A DNA stretch of 64,000 bases from Chelatococcus caeni. Its GTDB lineage: Bacteria; Pseudomonadota; Alphaproteobacteria; Rhizobiales; Beijerinckiaceae. Shown here piece by piece: positions 27,159-36,606 of this stretch. The position numbers were made by a program, and so were the translations under genes. The notes beneath the pieces are model-generated. The model was not told where the DNA came from, did not search any database, and saw only the letters and a list, made by a program, of their open reading frames with translations. The stretch spans positions 558,001 to 622,000 of the forward strand of contig NZ_JACIEN010000002.1 in assembly GCF_014196925.1 (NCBI RefSeq), written 5' to 3'. The stretch's first letter is position 1, and every line of letters begins with the position of its first letter.

Positions 27159-27581
27159 ATGCTGAAGGAATTCAGGGAATTCGCGCTCAAGGGCAATGTC
27201 GTCGACCTCGCCATCGGCGTCATCATCGGCGCGGCTTTCGGCGCGATCGTGTCGTCGATGGTCGACGACATCATCATGCCGATCGTCGGCGCCATCACCG
27301 GCGGGCTCGATTTCTCCAACTATTTCCTGCCGCTCGCATCCGAGGTGACGGCCAATTCGCTGGAGGAGGCGAGGAGGCAGGGGGCGGTGCTCGCCTGGGG
27401 CAATTTCCTCACCATCGCGCTCAAGTTCGTCATCATCGCCTGGGTGCTCTTCATGGTCGTCAAGGCGATGAACCGGCTGAAGCGCCAGCAGGAGAAGGCG
27501 CCGGAGACGGCTCCCGAGCCGCCGGCGGACGTCAAGCTGCTCACCGAGATCCGCGACCTCCTCAGGAGCCGGAGCGTCTGA
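27159..27581 (+). CDS. mscL: Large-conductance mechanosensitive channel MscL
   Basis: A 140-residue inner-membrane channel that opens under membrane tension to release solutes on osmotic downshock. The family start [20 protein letters not shown] is complete, TM1 follows ([20 protein letters not shown]), then a periplasmic loop and TM2 ([20 protein letters not shown]), and a charged cytoplasmic helix ends the protein. Length is normal. It is preceded by a GGGAGGGG ribosome site and stands alone. Confidence 0.97.
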   Translation: MLKEFREFALKGNVVDLAIGVIIGAAFGAIVSSMVDDIIMPIVGAITGGLDFSNYFLPLASEVTANSLEEARRQGAVLAWGNFLTIALKFVIIAWVLFMVVKAMNRLKRQQEKAPETAPEPPADVKLLTEIRDLLRSRSV

Positions 27582-27711
27582 GGGCGTGCGCGGCGGCCCT
27601 CGCCTGCGCATCCTTCATGAAGTTTGATCGGTTCATCGCCACAATTCATGGCTCGTGGCGCTGCGATGGTGTAGGAGCGCGGCAGTCCAAACTGCCGGCG
27701 AGCGTCCCGTC

Positions 27712-28884
27712 GTGACCGATCTTTCCCTGTTGTCCAGCCTGCGCCGCGAAGCCCGCGAGGCTCCCGCCAGCGGCATCGTCGACGTCGTCAACCACGGCCG
27801 CACGCGGCCCGGCCTGATCCCGCTGTGGGTCGGCGAGGGCGACATGCCGACGCCGGCCTTCATCGCCGAGGCGGCGACACGCTCGCTCGCGGCGGGCGAG
27901 ACCTTCTACACCTGGCAGCGCGGCATCCCCGAGCTGCGCGAGGCCCTCGCGCGCTACATCTCGCGCCTCTACGGCAAGACCTACGAGGCCGAGCGCTTCT
28001 ATGTCACGGGCTCCGGCATGCAGGCGCTGCAGATCGCCGTGCGCATGCTGGTCGGCAGCGGCGACGAGGTCGTCGTGCCGACGCCGGCCTGGCCGAATTT
28101 CGAGGCAGCCATCGGCATCGCCGGCGCGACGCCCGTCCCCGTGCCGATGCAGCTCAGCAATGCCGGCTGGACGCTGGACCTCGACCGCCTCGCGCGTGCG
28201 ATCACGCCGGCGACGCGAGTCATCTGCATCAATTCCCCCGCCAACCCGACCGGCTGGACTGCGAGCCGCGAGGAGCTCGCCGCTATCCTTGCCCTCGCGC
28301 GCCGGCACGGCCTGTGGATCATCGCCGACGAGATCTACGGCCGCTTCGTCTACGACGGCTCGGAGCGCGCGCCGTCCTTCCGCGACGTGATGGATGCGGA
28401 GGACCGCATCGTCTTCGTGCAGACCTTCTCGAAGAACTGGGCCATGACCGGCTGGCGCGTCGGCTGGCTCGAGGCGCCGCCCGTCCTCGGCGACGTGATC
28501 GAGAACCTCATCCAATATGCGACCTCGGGCGTCGCCGTTTTCATCCAGCGCGCCTGCATCGCCGCGCTCGACCAGGGCGAAGGCTTCATCGCCCACCAGA
28601 CCGCGCGGGCGAAGGCGGGGCGCGACATCGTCTGCCGCGGCCTTTCCGCGACGGGCCGCGTGCGCTTCGCGGAGCCGGCCGGCGCCTTCTATCTCTTCTT
28701 CAGCGTCGACGGCGAGGATGATACGCGCCGCCTCGCCATCCGCCTCGTCGACGAGGCGAATGTCGGCCTTGCGCCCGGCACGGCCTTCGGTGCCGGTGGA
28801 GAGCGCTTCCTGCGCCTGTGCTTCGCCCGCAAGGCGGAGGATCTCGAGGAGGCCGTCGCCCGCCTCGCCCGCGCGCTGACCTGA
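27712..28884 (+). CDS. Class I/II pyridoxal-phosphate aminotransferase
   Basis: A 390-residue fold-type I aminotransferase. The cofactor-binding sequence is visible: INSPANPTGWTASREELAAI, the Asp/Tyr pair in IIADEIYGRFVY, and the Schiff-base lysine in FSKNWAMTGWRVGW. The conserved C-terminal arginine lies in RFLRLCFARK. The open frame begins earlier, but the GTG at 27712 (VTDLSLLSSL) gives a sensible N-terminus. Likely an aspartate- or aromatic-type transaminase; the substrate cannot be told from motifs. Neighbours give no pathway clue. Confidence 0.9.
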   Translation: MTDLSLLSSLRREAREAPASGIVDVVNHGRTRPGLIPLWVGEGDMPTPAFIAEAATRSLAAGETFYTWQRGIPELREALARYISRLYGKTYEAERFYVTGSGMQALQIAVRMLVGSGDEVVVPTPAWPNFEAAIGIAGATPVPVPMQLSNAGWTLDLDRLARAITPATRVICINSPANPTGWTASREELAAILALARRHGLWIIADEIYGRFVYDGSERAPSFRDVMDAEDRIVFVQTFSKNWAMTGWRVGWLEAPPVLGDVIENLIQYATSGVAVFIQRACIAALDQGEGFIAHQTARAKAGRDIVCRGLSATGRVRFAEPAGAFYLFFSVDGEDDTRRLAIRLVDEANVGLAPGTAFGAGGERFLRLCFARKAEDLEEAVARLARALT

Positions 28885-28991
28885 GCGTCCTTCGCCCTCG
28901 GCAGGGCCGCCCTGCGCCGGGCGCCCTTGGCGAAGCCGTCCGGGCGGTGCATTGAAGGGGCATCGCCGGAGACAGGGAGACGGACGGGCGG

Positions 28992-30044
28992 ATGCTGCGC
29001 GATCGCGAGACGGTGCGAAACGGCCTTCGGCAGGTTGGCCAGATCCTCGTTGCGGCGGCCGGCGGCTTCGTTTTCCATCTCCTCGACGTTCCGGCCGCCT
29101 GGCTGTCCGGCTCCGTCGTCGCGGTCGGCCTGCTGTGCGCCGCCCGCCGCGCGGTGCCGATGGCGCCCGGCCTCGCCGATGCGGCCATGCTGCTCGCGGG
29201 CACCTCCATGGGGGCGGCCGCGACGCCGGAAGCGATGGCCGCCTTCGCCCGCTATCCGGCGAGCCTCATGCTGCTGGCGCTGAGCGTCGCGGCCGTCGTC
29301 ATCACATCCGGCCTGTGGCTGGTGCGGCTGTCGCGGTGGAACCGGCTCGATGCGCTGCTCGCCTCCATGCCGGGTGCATTGTCCACCGTCATGGCCGTCG
29401 CGGCCGACAGGAACGCCAGCGTCGGCCCCATCGCGGTCGTCCAGTCCTTCCGCCTCGCCGTCCTCGTCGTCGTCCTGCCGAGCGTGCTCTTCGCGCTCGA
29501 GGGCGGGCAGGGCGGCATCGTCTTCGGCGGCATGGCGATGAGTGCCCTGTCGCTCGGCGTGGTGCTCCTCCTCGGCTGGGGCGTCGGCGAGGTCCTGCGC
29601 CGGCTGCGCATGGCCGCGCCGCTGCTGCTCGGCGCCACGCTGGTCAGCGGCACGGCGCATGCGCTCTCCATCGTCGATGGGCTGATGCCGCCCAGCATCA
29701 CCACCTTCGGCCTCGTGCTGCTCGGCTGTTTCATCGGTGCGCGCTTCCGCTCAGTCGACCGGCACGCGCTCGTCGCCAGCATGCCGGCCGCCTTCGCCTC
29801 CTTCGTCCTGTCCATCATCGTCGCCTCGGTCTTCGCCTTCGCGGCGGCGGGCCTCGCCCATGTGCCCTTCGGCACGGCACTGGTCGCCTTCGCGCCCGGC
29901 GGGCTCGAGGCGATGACGGTGCTCGCCCTCATCATGGGGCTTGATCCGATCTTCGTCGGGTCGCACCACCTCGCCCGCTTCCTCGGCATCGGCATCGCGC
30001 TGCCGATGATCGTCAGCTGGATGGGTCGCCGCCGGCGCGCGTGA
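28992..30044 (+). CDS. AbrB-family inner-membrane protein
   Basis: A 350-residue protein with about ten membrane helices in two similar halves, each containing a G-rich AGTSMGAA or APGGLEAM-type motif (LLAGTSMGAAATPE; VAFAPGGLEAMTVLAL). It belongs to the family of membrane proteins named AbrB after an E. coli regulator of aidB; these are not DNA-binding proteins and their function is uncertain (sometimes labelled ammonia monooxygenase in error). The FVGSHHLARFLGIGIALPMI segment at the end is characteristic. It stands alone, 107 bases after the aminotransferase. Confidence 0.85.
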   Translation: MLRDRETVRNGLRQVGQILVAAAGGFVFHLLDVPAAWLSGSVVAVGLLCAARRAVPMAPGLADAAMLLAGTSMGAAATPEAMAAFARYPASLMLLALSVAAVVITSGLWLVRLSRWNRLDALLASMPGALSTVMAVAADRNASVGPIAVVQSFRLAVLVVVLPSVLFALEGGQGGIVFGGMAMSALSLGVVLLLGWGVGEVLRRLRMAAPLLLGATLVSGTAHALSIVDGLMPPSITTFGLVLLGCFIGARFRSVDRHALVASMPAAFASFVLSIIVASVFAFAAAGLAHVPFGTALVAFAPGGLEAMTVLALIMGLDPIFVGSHHLARFLGIGIALPMIVSWMGRRRRA

Positions 30045-30178
30045 TCGCCCGCACACGGCAATCCACCTTCGCCTCCCGTTTCCTCGCCTGTCCCGATGCC
30101 GGTGTGGCCTCGCACGGCCGGTCTGGCACGGCGCGTGCTCAGTTCCCCCCAGATGTTTCATAAGGGGAGGCGCCGGTG

Positions 30179-30508
30179 ATGAGTTCGGCCTCGACTTCGG
30201 CCCATGAGCGCGGCCGCCCGGCTGGCCGGCGCAAGCGGATGCGCAGGGGCACGCTGGTCTGTTCCATCCTGCACCTGTGCGCCGAGACGCGGCGGCGTAT
30301 CGCCGACTATGATCCGCGGCTGTGGTCCGTCATCTCGGTCAAGGACGGCCATGCCTTTCCCGTTACGGCGCTTGAGGATTCCGCCCTGTGCGCTGCCGCG
30401 CCGGACCTCGCGTTCGTGCTCGGCCACGCCCGGCAGGCCGGCTTTCGCTACGTGGTTCTGAGTGAGGACGGCGCGGCCATTCCGGCCCTGCCGCTTTACC
30501 CTTCCTGA
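30179..30508 (+). CDS. Hypothetical protein, 109 residues
   Basis: I do not recognise this protein. It has a basic, low-complexity N-terminus (about 1-24, rich in Arg) followed by a compact alpha/beta-looking body (LVCSILHLCAETRRRIADYD, then DLAFVLGHARQAGFRYVVLS). There is no signal peptide or membrane helix. A clear GGGGAGG ribosome site lies before the ATG at 30179, and codon use fits the genome, so it is likely real. Its last 13 bases overlap the 3' end of epmB tail to tail. Confidence 0.6.
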   Translation: MSSASTSAHERGRPAGRRKRMRRGTLVCSILHLCAETRRRIADYDPRLWSVISVKDGHAFPVTALEDSALCAAAPDLAFVLGHARQAGFRYVVLSEDGAAIPALPLYPS

Positions 30509-31569
30509 TCCGTCCCGGGCGGGTAGCTGTGCGTGCCGCCGTTGGGGTCGCTGATGGTGAACCGTTCTGCGTCAGGGGATGTCTCGATATAGGACGGGCC
30601 GACCGGCACCTTGCCGTGGCCGCCGGGGATGTCGAGCACATAGGTGGGCTGGCACAGGCCCGACCAGCGCCCGCGCAGGGCCCGCATCAGGGCCTGCCCC
30701 TCGCCAATGCCCGTCCGGAAATGGCCGGTGCCCGGCGCGAGATCGCCGTGGTGCAGGTAATAGGGCTTGATGCGGTTCTCGACGAAGCGGCGCATCAGCG
30801 CCCCGAGAACGGCGGGATCGTCATTGACGCCGGCGAGCAGCACCGTCTGGCTGAGCAGCACGATGCCGGCATCCGCCAGCCGCGCGAGGGCCTGGCATGC
30901 CTCCTCGCCCAGTTCGCGCGGGTGGTTGGCGTGGACGACGACATAGGTCGCCTTGCCCGACGCCTTGAGGGCTTCAACCAGCGCATCGTCGATGCGGCCG
31001 GGCTCCACCACGGGCACCCGGCTGTGGAAGCGCACCACCTTGACGTGATCGATGCCCGCCAGCGCCTGCATCACCTCAGCGAGACGGCGGGGTGAGGCGA
31101 CGAGCGGGTCGCCGCCGGTCAGGATGACCTCCCAGATCGCCTCGGTGTCGCGGATATAGCCGAGGGCCGCGGCGAGCGCGTCGCCCGAGAGCGTGCCGTG
31201 GCCGGAGGGGCCCACCATCTCGCGGCGGAAGCAGAAGCGGCAATAGACCGGGCAGACGTGCACGAGCTTCAGGAGCACCCGGTCGGGATAGCGGTGGACG
31301 ATGCCCTCGACGGGGCTGTGGGCATCGTCGCCGATGGGATCGGCCCTCTCCTCGGGGCTTGTGACGAGCTCGGCCGCATCGGGCACGAACTGGCGCGCGA
31401 TGGGATCGTCGGGATCGTCCGCGTCGATCAGCCCCGCCACGGTCGGCGTGATGGAGACGGCATAGCGCGCGGCGACGGCCTCGAGCGCTTCGAGCTTCTC
31501 CGGGGGCGCAAGACCGGCGTCGACGAGTTGCCGGGCCCGCGTGAGCGGGCGCCTGAACGGAGCGGTCAT
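30496..31569 (-). CDS. epmB: Lysine 2,3-aminomutase-like radical SAM enzyme, EF-P modification (EpmB)
   Basis: A 357-residue radical SAM/PLP enzyme that converts alpha-lysine to beta-lysine for attachment to elongation factor P. The iron-sulfur ligands are Cys106, Cys110 and Cys113 in HVCPVYCRFCFRR, followed by TGGDPLVASPRRL. The segment RIKPYYLHHGDLAPGTGHF carries the probable PLP lysine region of aminomutases. It is shorter than catabolic lysine aminomutases, as EpmB is. The ATG overlaps the epmA stop by four bases, and the EF-P gene lies just beyond on the other strand, which fixes the role. Confidence 0.92.
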   Translation of the reverse strand: MTAPFRRPLTRARQLVDAGLAPPEKLEALEAVAARYAVSITPTVAGLIDADDPDDPIARQFVPDAAELVTSPEERADPIGDDAHSPVEGIVHRYPDRVLLKLVHVCPVYCRFCFRREMVGPSGHGTLSGDALAAALGYIRDTEAIWEVILTGGDPLVASPRRLAEVMQALAGIDHVKVVRFHSRVPVVEPGRIDDALVEALKASGKATYVVVHANHPRELGEEACQALARLADAGIVLLSQTVLLAGVNDDPAVLGALMRRFVENRIKPYYLHHGDLAPGTGHFRTGIGEGQALMRALRGRWSGLCQPTYVLDIPGGHGKVPVGPSYIETSPDAERFTISDPNGGTHSYPPGTDQEG

Positions 31570-32630
31570 GGCCGGCTCTCCTCTTCGCGCGGCATCGGTG
31601 TCCAGATGACGTCCTCGATGCGCCGAGCGCCGGCGAGCAGCATCACCAGCCGGTCGAAGCCGAGCGCGCAGCCGCTCGCTGCCGGCATCAGGGCAAGCGC
31701 GGCAAGGAACTCCTCGTCGATGGGGTAGCTCTCGCCGTAGATGCGCTCCTTCTCGGCCATGTCGGCCTCGAAGCGCCGGCGCTGCTCGTGTGGGTCCGTC
31801 AGCTCGCTGAAGGCATTGGCGAGCTCGACGCCGCAGGCATAGAGCTCGAAGCGCTCGGCAAGGCGTGGGTCGTCCGGCTTGCGGCGGGCCAGCGCCGCTT
31901 CGCTCGCCGGATAGTCGGTGAGGAGGGTGGGCCGGCCGCAGCCGAGCCCGGGCTCGATGCGCTCGGACAGGATGCGGCTGAAGATGTCCGACCAGGTGTC
32001 GTCGGTGGCGGTGCGGATGCCGCGCTCGCCGGCAAGCGCCGCGAGCCGGTCGCGGTCGTTGTCCGCCCCGTCCGGCCCGAGGGTCGGGGCAAGATCGATG
32101 TCGGCATGGCGCGCGAAGGCCTCGACGACGGTGAGTTCCTCGGGCTTCGCGAAGGGGTCCGCCTCGCGGCCGCGGAAGGCGAGGCGCGTGGCGCCCGCCG
32201 CCTCGGCGGCGCGCGGCAGGAGGCGGGCGCAGTCCGCCATCATGGCGCGATAGTCGGTTTCGGCCCGGTACCATTCGAGCATGGTGAACTCGGGATGGTG
32301 CAGGTCGCTGCGCTCGCGGTTGCGGAAGACGCGGGCGAAGTCGAAGATCCGCGTCTCCCCCGCCGCCAGCAGCTTCTTGCAGGCGAATTCCGGCGAGGTG
32401 TGCAGATAGAGCGGGCGCGGCACGCCATCGGCGCCGAGAAGGGCGCTGGCGAAGGCGTGCAGGTGCGTCTCGTTACCCGGCGAGACCTGCAGGATGCCGC
32501 TTTCGACCTCGGTGAAGCCCTCGTCGACAAACAGGCGGCGCAGGGCCTCCTTCACACGCCCGCGCGTGAGCAGCAGCGGCCGGCGATCGGCATGGAAATG
32601 GGGGCGCCACCAGGCGGTCGTGTTCGGCAT
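31566..32630 (-). CDS. epmA: EF-P--(R)-beta-lysine ligase EpmA
   Basis: A 354-residue paralogue of class II lysyl-tRNA synthetase without the anticodon-binding domain. It activates beta-lysine and attaches it to the conserved lysine of EF-P. Motif 2 is seen as RVFRNRERSDLHHPEFTM followed by LEWYRA, and motif 3 as GCALGFDRLVMLLAG. VELANAFSELTDP is the amino-acid pocket segment. The start is taken at MPNTTAWW (32630), which matches the family; the upstream extension is discarded. It forms an overlapping two-gene operon with epmB, divergent from efp. Confidence 0.94.
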   Translation of the reverse strand: MPNTTAWWRPHFHADRRPLLLTRGRVKEALRRLFVDEGFTEVESGILQVSPGNETHLHAFASALLGADGVPRPLYLHTSPEFACKKLLAAGETRIFDFARVFRNRERSDLHHPEFTMLEWYRAETDYRAMMADCARLLPRAAEAAGATRLAFRGREADPFAKPEELTVVEAFARHADIDLAPTLGPDGADNDRDRLAALAGERGIRTATDDTWSDIFSRILSERIEPGLGCGRPTLLTDYPASEAALARRKPDDPRLAERFELYACGVELANAFSELTDPHEQRRRFEADMAEKERIYGESYPIDEEFLAALALMPAASGCALGFDRLVMLLAGARRIEDVIWTPMPREEESRP

Positions 32631-32685
32631 GGCGGGACTTCTAGCGCGGCTGGACGAGCGTGAGAAGCCGCGCGGCGGGGAGGAA

Positions 32686-32710
32686 GCGAAAAGCGGTTCC
32701 CACTTTTCGC
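32686..32710. repeat. Palindromic element in the epmA-efp intergenic region
   Basis: GCGAAAAG (32686-32693) and CTTTTCGC (32703-32710) are perfect eight-base arms around CGGTTCCCA. This palindrome recurs widely in Hyphomicrobiales intergenic regions as far as I recall. Here it lies between the divergent epmA and efp starts, 95 bases before efp, and could belong to the efp leader. Confidence 0.6.
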
Positions 32711-32804
32711 TCCGATGCTCTATGGTGCGCGCCGACGTTTCACGGGCCGGCCGGATATTGGAGCCGGGGCTGCCCAAGGACAAGCGACAACAGAGGTTAC
32801 ATCA

Positions 32805-33371
32805 GTGAAGGTCATCGCCAGCTCCGTGCGCAAGGGCAACATTCTCGAGGTGGACGGTCAGCTCTACGTCGTCCTTTCGGCCGAGAGCTTCTTTCCCGGC
32901 AAGGGCACGCCCACCACGCAGATCGACATGCGCCGCCTGTCCGACGGCACCAAGACGAGCCAGCGCTACAAGACGACCGAGCAGGTCGAGCGCGCCTATG
33001 TCGAGGATCGCGAGCACACCTATCTCTATCAGGATGGCGACAACTACATTTTCATGAACCCGGAGACGTACGACCAGTTGCCCGTGTCGGGCGACGTCAT
33101 CGGTGATCAGGCCGTCTACCTGCAGGAAGGCATGGCCTGCATGCTCTCCATCTACGAGGGCAACGCGGTCGCCATCGACCTGCCGCAGCGCGTGACGCTC
33201 GAGGTCGTCGAGACGGAGCCGACGGTGAAGGGCCAGACCGCCTCGTCCTCCTACAAGCCGGCCATCCTGTCGAACGGCGTGCGCACCATGGTGCCCCCGC
33301 ACATCGGCACCGGCACTCGCATCGTCATCATGACGGCCGACGGCTCCTACGTGGAACGCGCCAAGGACTGA
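32805..33371 (+). CDS. efp: Elongation factor P
   Basis: A 188-residue translation factor that relieves ribosome stalling at consecutive prolines. The three beta-barrel domains are complete, from [17 protein letters not shown] to the C-terminal signature [20 protein letters not shown]. The modification loop is [10 protein letters not shown] with Lys33 at the position that EpmA beta-lysylates, and the epmA-epmB operon is divergent from it. The start is a GTG with AGAGG ten bases upstream. EpmC, the hydroxylase, is not in the window. Confidence 0.97.
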   Translation: MKVIASSVRKGNILEVDGQLYVVLSAESFFPGKGTPTTQIDMRRLSDGTKTSQRYKTTEQVERAYVEDREHTYLYQDGDNYIFMNPETYDQLPVSGDVIGDQAVYLQEGMACMLSIYEGNAVAIDLPQRVTLEVVETEPTVKGQTASSSYKPAILSNGVRTMVPPHIGTGTRIVIMTADGSYVERAKD

Positions 33372-33403
33372 CGGGCGCGAGATCCGGCAATTGGGCCCGC
33401 CGC

Positions 33404-34996
33404 TCAGGCGGCGGGCACCGCCGGGTGCATTCGCGGCAGCGACCAGGTATCGGTCGGCCGGCTGTGTCCGCGCAGTGTCATGGCGCCCACGTGGACGAGG
33501 CCGGAGAGCAGGCCCGTATCGCCGCTGCAGGCCTTCAGCGCCGCCGCCCGCGTTTCCGTGCTCAGCACGATGGCGGCATCGATTTCCTTGCTCAGGCTCT
33601 GCAGCCGGCTCGCCACGTTTACCGTGTCGCCGATGACGGTCACCGACCGCGTCGTCTCCGAGCCGATGTCGCCGAGCATCACCTCGCCCGTATGCAGGCC
33701 GATGCCCATGTCGAGCGGCGCCTCCCCCCGCGTGCGCCGCCGCTCGTTGATGCCGGCGAGCGCCTCCTGCATCTCGCGCGCGCAGGCGATCGCGCGCAGC
33801 GCATCGTCGGGCGAGGGCTCGGGCATGCCGAACACCGCCATGAGGCCGTCGCCGAGATAGCGGTCGAGCGTCCCCTCGTGGCGGAAGACGATATCCGTCA
33901 TGGTGGCGTGGAAATCCCTGAGGAGGGCGATGGTCGCCTCGGGCCCCTCCGCCTCCGACAGGCGGGTGAAATTGCGCAGATCGCAGAACAGGACCGTGGC
34001 CGGCTGGCGGTGCGGCTTCTCGAAGGGGCGGCCGAGCCGGGCGATGAGATCGACTATGTTGGGCGAGAAGTGCTTGGAGAGATTGACCCGCTCGGCGATC
34101 GAGCGGCGGCTTTCCGTGATCGCGGCATAGAGCACGAGATGCGTCTCCACGATGGAGACGAGGTACAGCTGCACGAGAAGCAGCGCCACGGTCTCGCGGC
34201 GCAGGCCCTGCTGCGTCTCATAGATGTTGTCCACCACCACGGTCACGGCGATGAAGGCGCCGGACAGGACGATGGCCGTGAAGGCGCGCGGCTTCGTGGT
34301 CAGTGCCGCCGCGGCGAGTGTCGGCCCGAACAGGAGCAGCATCGCCGCGTTCTCGACATCGGGCGTGAAGTCGACGAGCCAGGCGGTTATGGCGGCGACG
34401 ATGAGCGCCAGCCAGCAGGCGAGGCTGACGAGTGATGGCCGGCCGAACTCCTCGCGGCCGTTCCAGGCCATCAGCAGCGGCGTGACGAGCACGGTCCCGG
34501 CAAGGTCCGAGATGAACCAGGTCATGAAGCGCGGCGGCAGGTCGACGAGGCGCTCTGTGCCCGGGAAGGCGCCGGTCAGGTAGAGGACGAGAACGCCGAT
34601 CAGGGCCGCGACGGCGGAGATGACGAGGCAGCCGGCAATGAGGAAGACGACCATGTCCCGCGTGCGGCCGAACATGTCGGCGGCACCGCCGGCGAGGCGG
34701 CAGGCATGGCGGGCGGCGAGGGCGCCGACGATCGTCGCCCCGACAAGGAGGAGCTCGGCGGCGAGGCGCAGCGGCTCCGCGTAGGCGTTGGCGACCGTTG
34801 CCGCGCCGCCGATGGCCACCGGCAGGAGGCCGGCCGGCCCGTGCCGGAGGACGAGGAACAGTGCGATGCCGATGGCCGGCCAGACCGGCACGATGCCGTC
34901 GGCGCCGCCGGCGAACATCTGCGCGTAGTACGCCAGCACGAAATAGGCGAGCGACCAGGCCAGGACCCGCGCGATCGACAAGTGTTGCCTCCCCAT
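33404..34996 (-). CDS. MASE1-type membrane adenylate/guanylate cyclase
   Basis: A 530-residue protein. The first 290 residues contain about eight helices with the MASE1 sensor pattern (PVWPAIGIALFLVLRHGPAG and a PPRFMTWFISDLAGTVLVTP segment). The remaining half is a class III nucleotide cyclase: LFCDLRNFTRLSE with the first metal aspartate, YLGDGLMAVFGMPEPS with the second, and GIGLHTGEVMLGDIGS and VIGDTVNVASRLQ completing the domain. It probably makes cAMP in response to an unknown signal at the membrane. The start at 34996 (MGRQHLS) avoids an uncharacteristic extension. Confidence 0.9.
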   Translation of the reverse strand: MGRQHLSIARVLAWSLAYFVLAYYAQMFAGGADGIVPVWPAIGIALFLVLRHGPAGLLPVAIGGAATVANAYAEPLRLAAELLLVGATIVGALAARHACRLAGGAADMFGRTRDMVVFLIAGCLVISAVAALIGVLVLYLTGAFPGTERLVDLPPRFMTWFISDLAGTVLVTPLLMAWNGREEFGRPSLVSLACWLALIVAAITAWLVDFTPDVENAAMLLLFGPTLAAAALTTKPRAFTAIVLSGAFIAVTVVVDNIYETQQGLRRETVALLLVQLYLVSIVETHLVLYAAITESRRSIAERVNLSKHFSPNIVDLIARLGRPFEKPHRQPATVLFCDLRNFTRLSEAEGPEATIALLRDFHATMTDIVFRHEGTLDRYLGDGLMAVFGMPEPSPDDALRAIACAREMQEALAGINERRRTRGEAPLDMGIGLHTGEVMLGDIGSETTRSVTVIGDTVNVASRLQSLSKEIDAAIVLSTETRAAALKACSGDTGLLSGLVHVGAMTLRGHSRPTDTWSLPRMHPAVPAA

Positions 34997-35064
34997 TGCC
35001 TTCCTGCGGCAGGATAGAGCCCCCGGCGCACGGTGCAACGCCTGCGCCTTCGAGGGCGCCAGAC

Positions 35065-35091
35065 AAAAAAGCCCCGGCCAGGGGCCGGGGC
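35065..35091 (-). terminator. Rho-independent terminator after the methionine transporter operon
   Basis: A nine-base GCCCCGGCC/GGCCGGGGC stem with a three-base loop is followed on the minus strand by six T residues (35065-35070). It lies 27 bases past the stop of the distal metQ gene. Confidence 0.9.
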
Positions 35092-35117
35092 AAGGCTCGG
35101 GAGGAAAAGACAGGCGC

Positions 35118-35900
35118 TTACCAGCTCGGCAGGACGGCGCCCTTGAAGGTCTCCTCGACGAAGGTCTTCACCTCCGGCGAGTGATAGGATTCGAGCAGCG
35201 TCTTCACCCAGGGCTTGTCCTTGTCGGCGCTGCGCACGGCGATCAGGTTGACGTAGGGACCCTTGGCGTCCTCGCGCAGGATGGCATCCTGCGGCGTGAG
35301 GCCGGCCGAGACGGCATAGTTCGTGTTGACCGCCGCGGCGGCGACGTCGTCCAGCGAGCGCGGCGTCTGGGCGGCGTCGACCTCAAGGAACTTCAGCTTC
35401 TTCGGATTCTCGACGATGTCGGCGACGGTGGGCTTGAAGCCGACGCCGTCCTTCAGCTTGATGACGCCCTTGTCCTGCAGGAGGAGGAGCGAGCGCCCGC
35501 CGTTCGTCGGGTCGTTCTGGATGGCGATGGTGGCGCCGTCCGGCACCTCGTCCCACGACTTGTGCTTCTTCGAGTAGATGCCGAGCGGGAAGTTCACCGT
35601 GAGGCCGACGCTCTCGATCTTGAAGCCGCGGTCGGCCACCTGGTTGTCGAGATAGGGCTGGTTCTGGAACGAGTTGGCCTGCAGCTCGCCGGCGTCGAGC
35701 GCGGTGTTCGGCACGACATAGTCCGAGAACTCGATGATCTCGATGTCGAGGCCCTTCTTGGCGGCGACGGGCTTCACCGCCTCGAGGATCTGGGCGTGCG
35801 GGCCGGGCGTCACGCCGATCTTGATCGTCTCCGCCTGGGCGGAGGCCGCGCCGAGGCCGATGGCGGCGGCAAGGGCGGCGGTGAGAATGCGGATGGACAT
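35118..35900 (-). CDS. metQ: MetQ/NlpA-family methionine-binding protein (distal copy)
   Basis: A 260-residue periplasmic binding protein for the methionine ABC importer. A signal peptide of about 23 residues (LTAALAAAIGLGAASAQAET) is followed by the family start IKIGVTPGPHAQILE. FSDYVVPNTALDAGELQANS and the ligand loop IAIQNDPTNGGRSLLLL are typical. There is no lipobox cysteine, so it is probably soluble. It is the last gene of the operon, 40 bases after metI, and followed by a terminator. A second, diverged metQ is the first gene of the same cluster. Confidence 0.94.
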   Translation of the reverse strand: MSIRILTAALAAAIGLGAASAQAETIKIGVTPGPHAQILEAVKPVAAKKGLDIEIIEFSDYVVPNTALDAGELQANSFQNQPYLDNQVADRGFKIESVGLTVNFPLGIYSKKHKSWDEVPDGATIAIQNDPTNGGRSLLLLQDKGVIKLKDGVGFKPTVADIVENPKKLKFLEVDAAQTPRSLDDVAAAAVNTNYAVSAGLTPQDAILREDAKGPYVNLIAVRSADKDKPWVKTLLESYHSPEVKTFVEETFKGAVLPSW

Positions 35901-35940
35901 AAGGAATAACCCCCAGTGGTGTGGAACTGCGGAAACGAGA

Positions 35941-36606
35941 TCAGGCGTGGCGCAGGCGCTTGTTGAGCCTGAGCGCCAGGCGATCACCGAGGCTCTGCAC
36001 GCCCTGCACGAGGACGATGAGCACGATGACGACGGCCGCCATCACCTCGGGCATGAAGCGCTGGTAACCGTAGCGGATGCCGAGGTCGCCCAGCCCGCCG
36101 CCGCCGACGACGCCGACGATGGCCGAGTAGCCGATGAGGCTGACGATGGCGAGGGTGAGGCCCAGCACGATGCCGGGCAGCGCCTCGGGCACGAGCACCT
36201 TGGCGACGATCTGCAGGGGCGAGGCGCCCATGGCGCGAGCCGCCTCGATAAGCCCTTGGTCGACCTCCCGCACCGCCGCCTCGATCAGGCGGGCGATGAA
36301 GGGCGTCGCCGCCACCGTCAGCGGCACGATGGCCGCCGTGGTGCCGATCGACGTGCCGGCGACGAGGCGCGTGAAGGGAATGATGGCGACGACGAGGATG
36401 ATGAAGGGCGTCGAGCGCGTGGCATTGACGATGAAGCCGAGCGCCCCGTTGAGCCACGGCGCCGACAATAGCTCGCCGCGGCGGCTCGTGGCGAGGAAGA
36501 CGCCGAGCGGCAGGCCGAAAAGCGTGCCGAGCGCCGTCGCGACGAGCACCATATAGAGCGTGTCGGCGGTCGCCTGCAGGATGAGACGGGCGATTTCAGG
36601 CGACAT
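35941..36606 (-). CDS. metI: Methionine ABC transporter permease MetI
   Basis: A 221-residue inner-membrane permease with five predicted helices. The coupling helix that contacts the ATPase (EAA motif) is seen as [20 protein letters not shown] followed by PEALPG. It starts with an ATG that overlaps the end of metN by 11 bases, indicating coupled translation. Together with MetN and a MetQ protein it imports D- and L-methionine. Confidence 0.95.
   Translation of the reverse strand: MSPEIARLILQATADTLYMVLVATALGTLFGLPLGVFLATSRRGELLSAPWLNGALGFIVNATRSTPFIILVVAIIPFTRLVAGTSIGTTAAIVPLTVAATPFIARLIEAAVREVDQGLIEAARAMGASPLQIVAKVLVPEALPGIVLGLTLAIVSLIGYSAIVGVVGGGGLGDLGIRYGYQRFMPEVMAAVVIVLIVLVQGVQSLGDRLALRLNKRLRHA

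Noticed and set aside
23497-27165. A 1222-codon open frame antisense to the hybrid kinase
   Set aside because: The translation has no domain character and mirrors the codon bias of the kinase gene.
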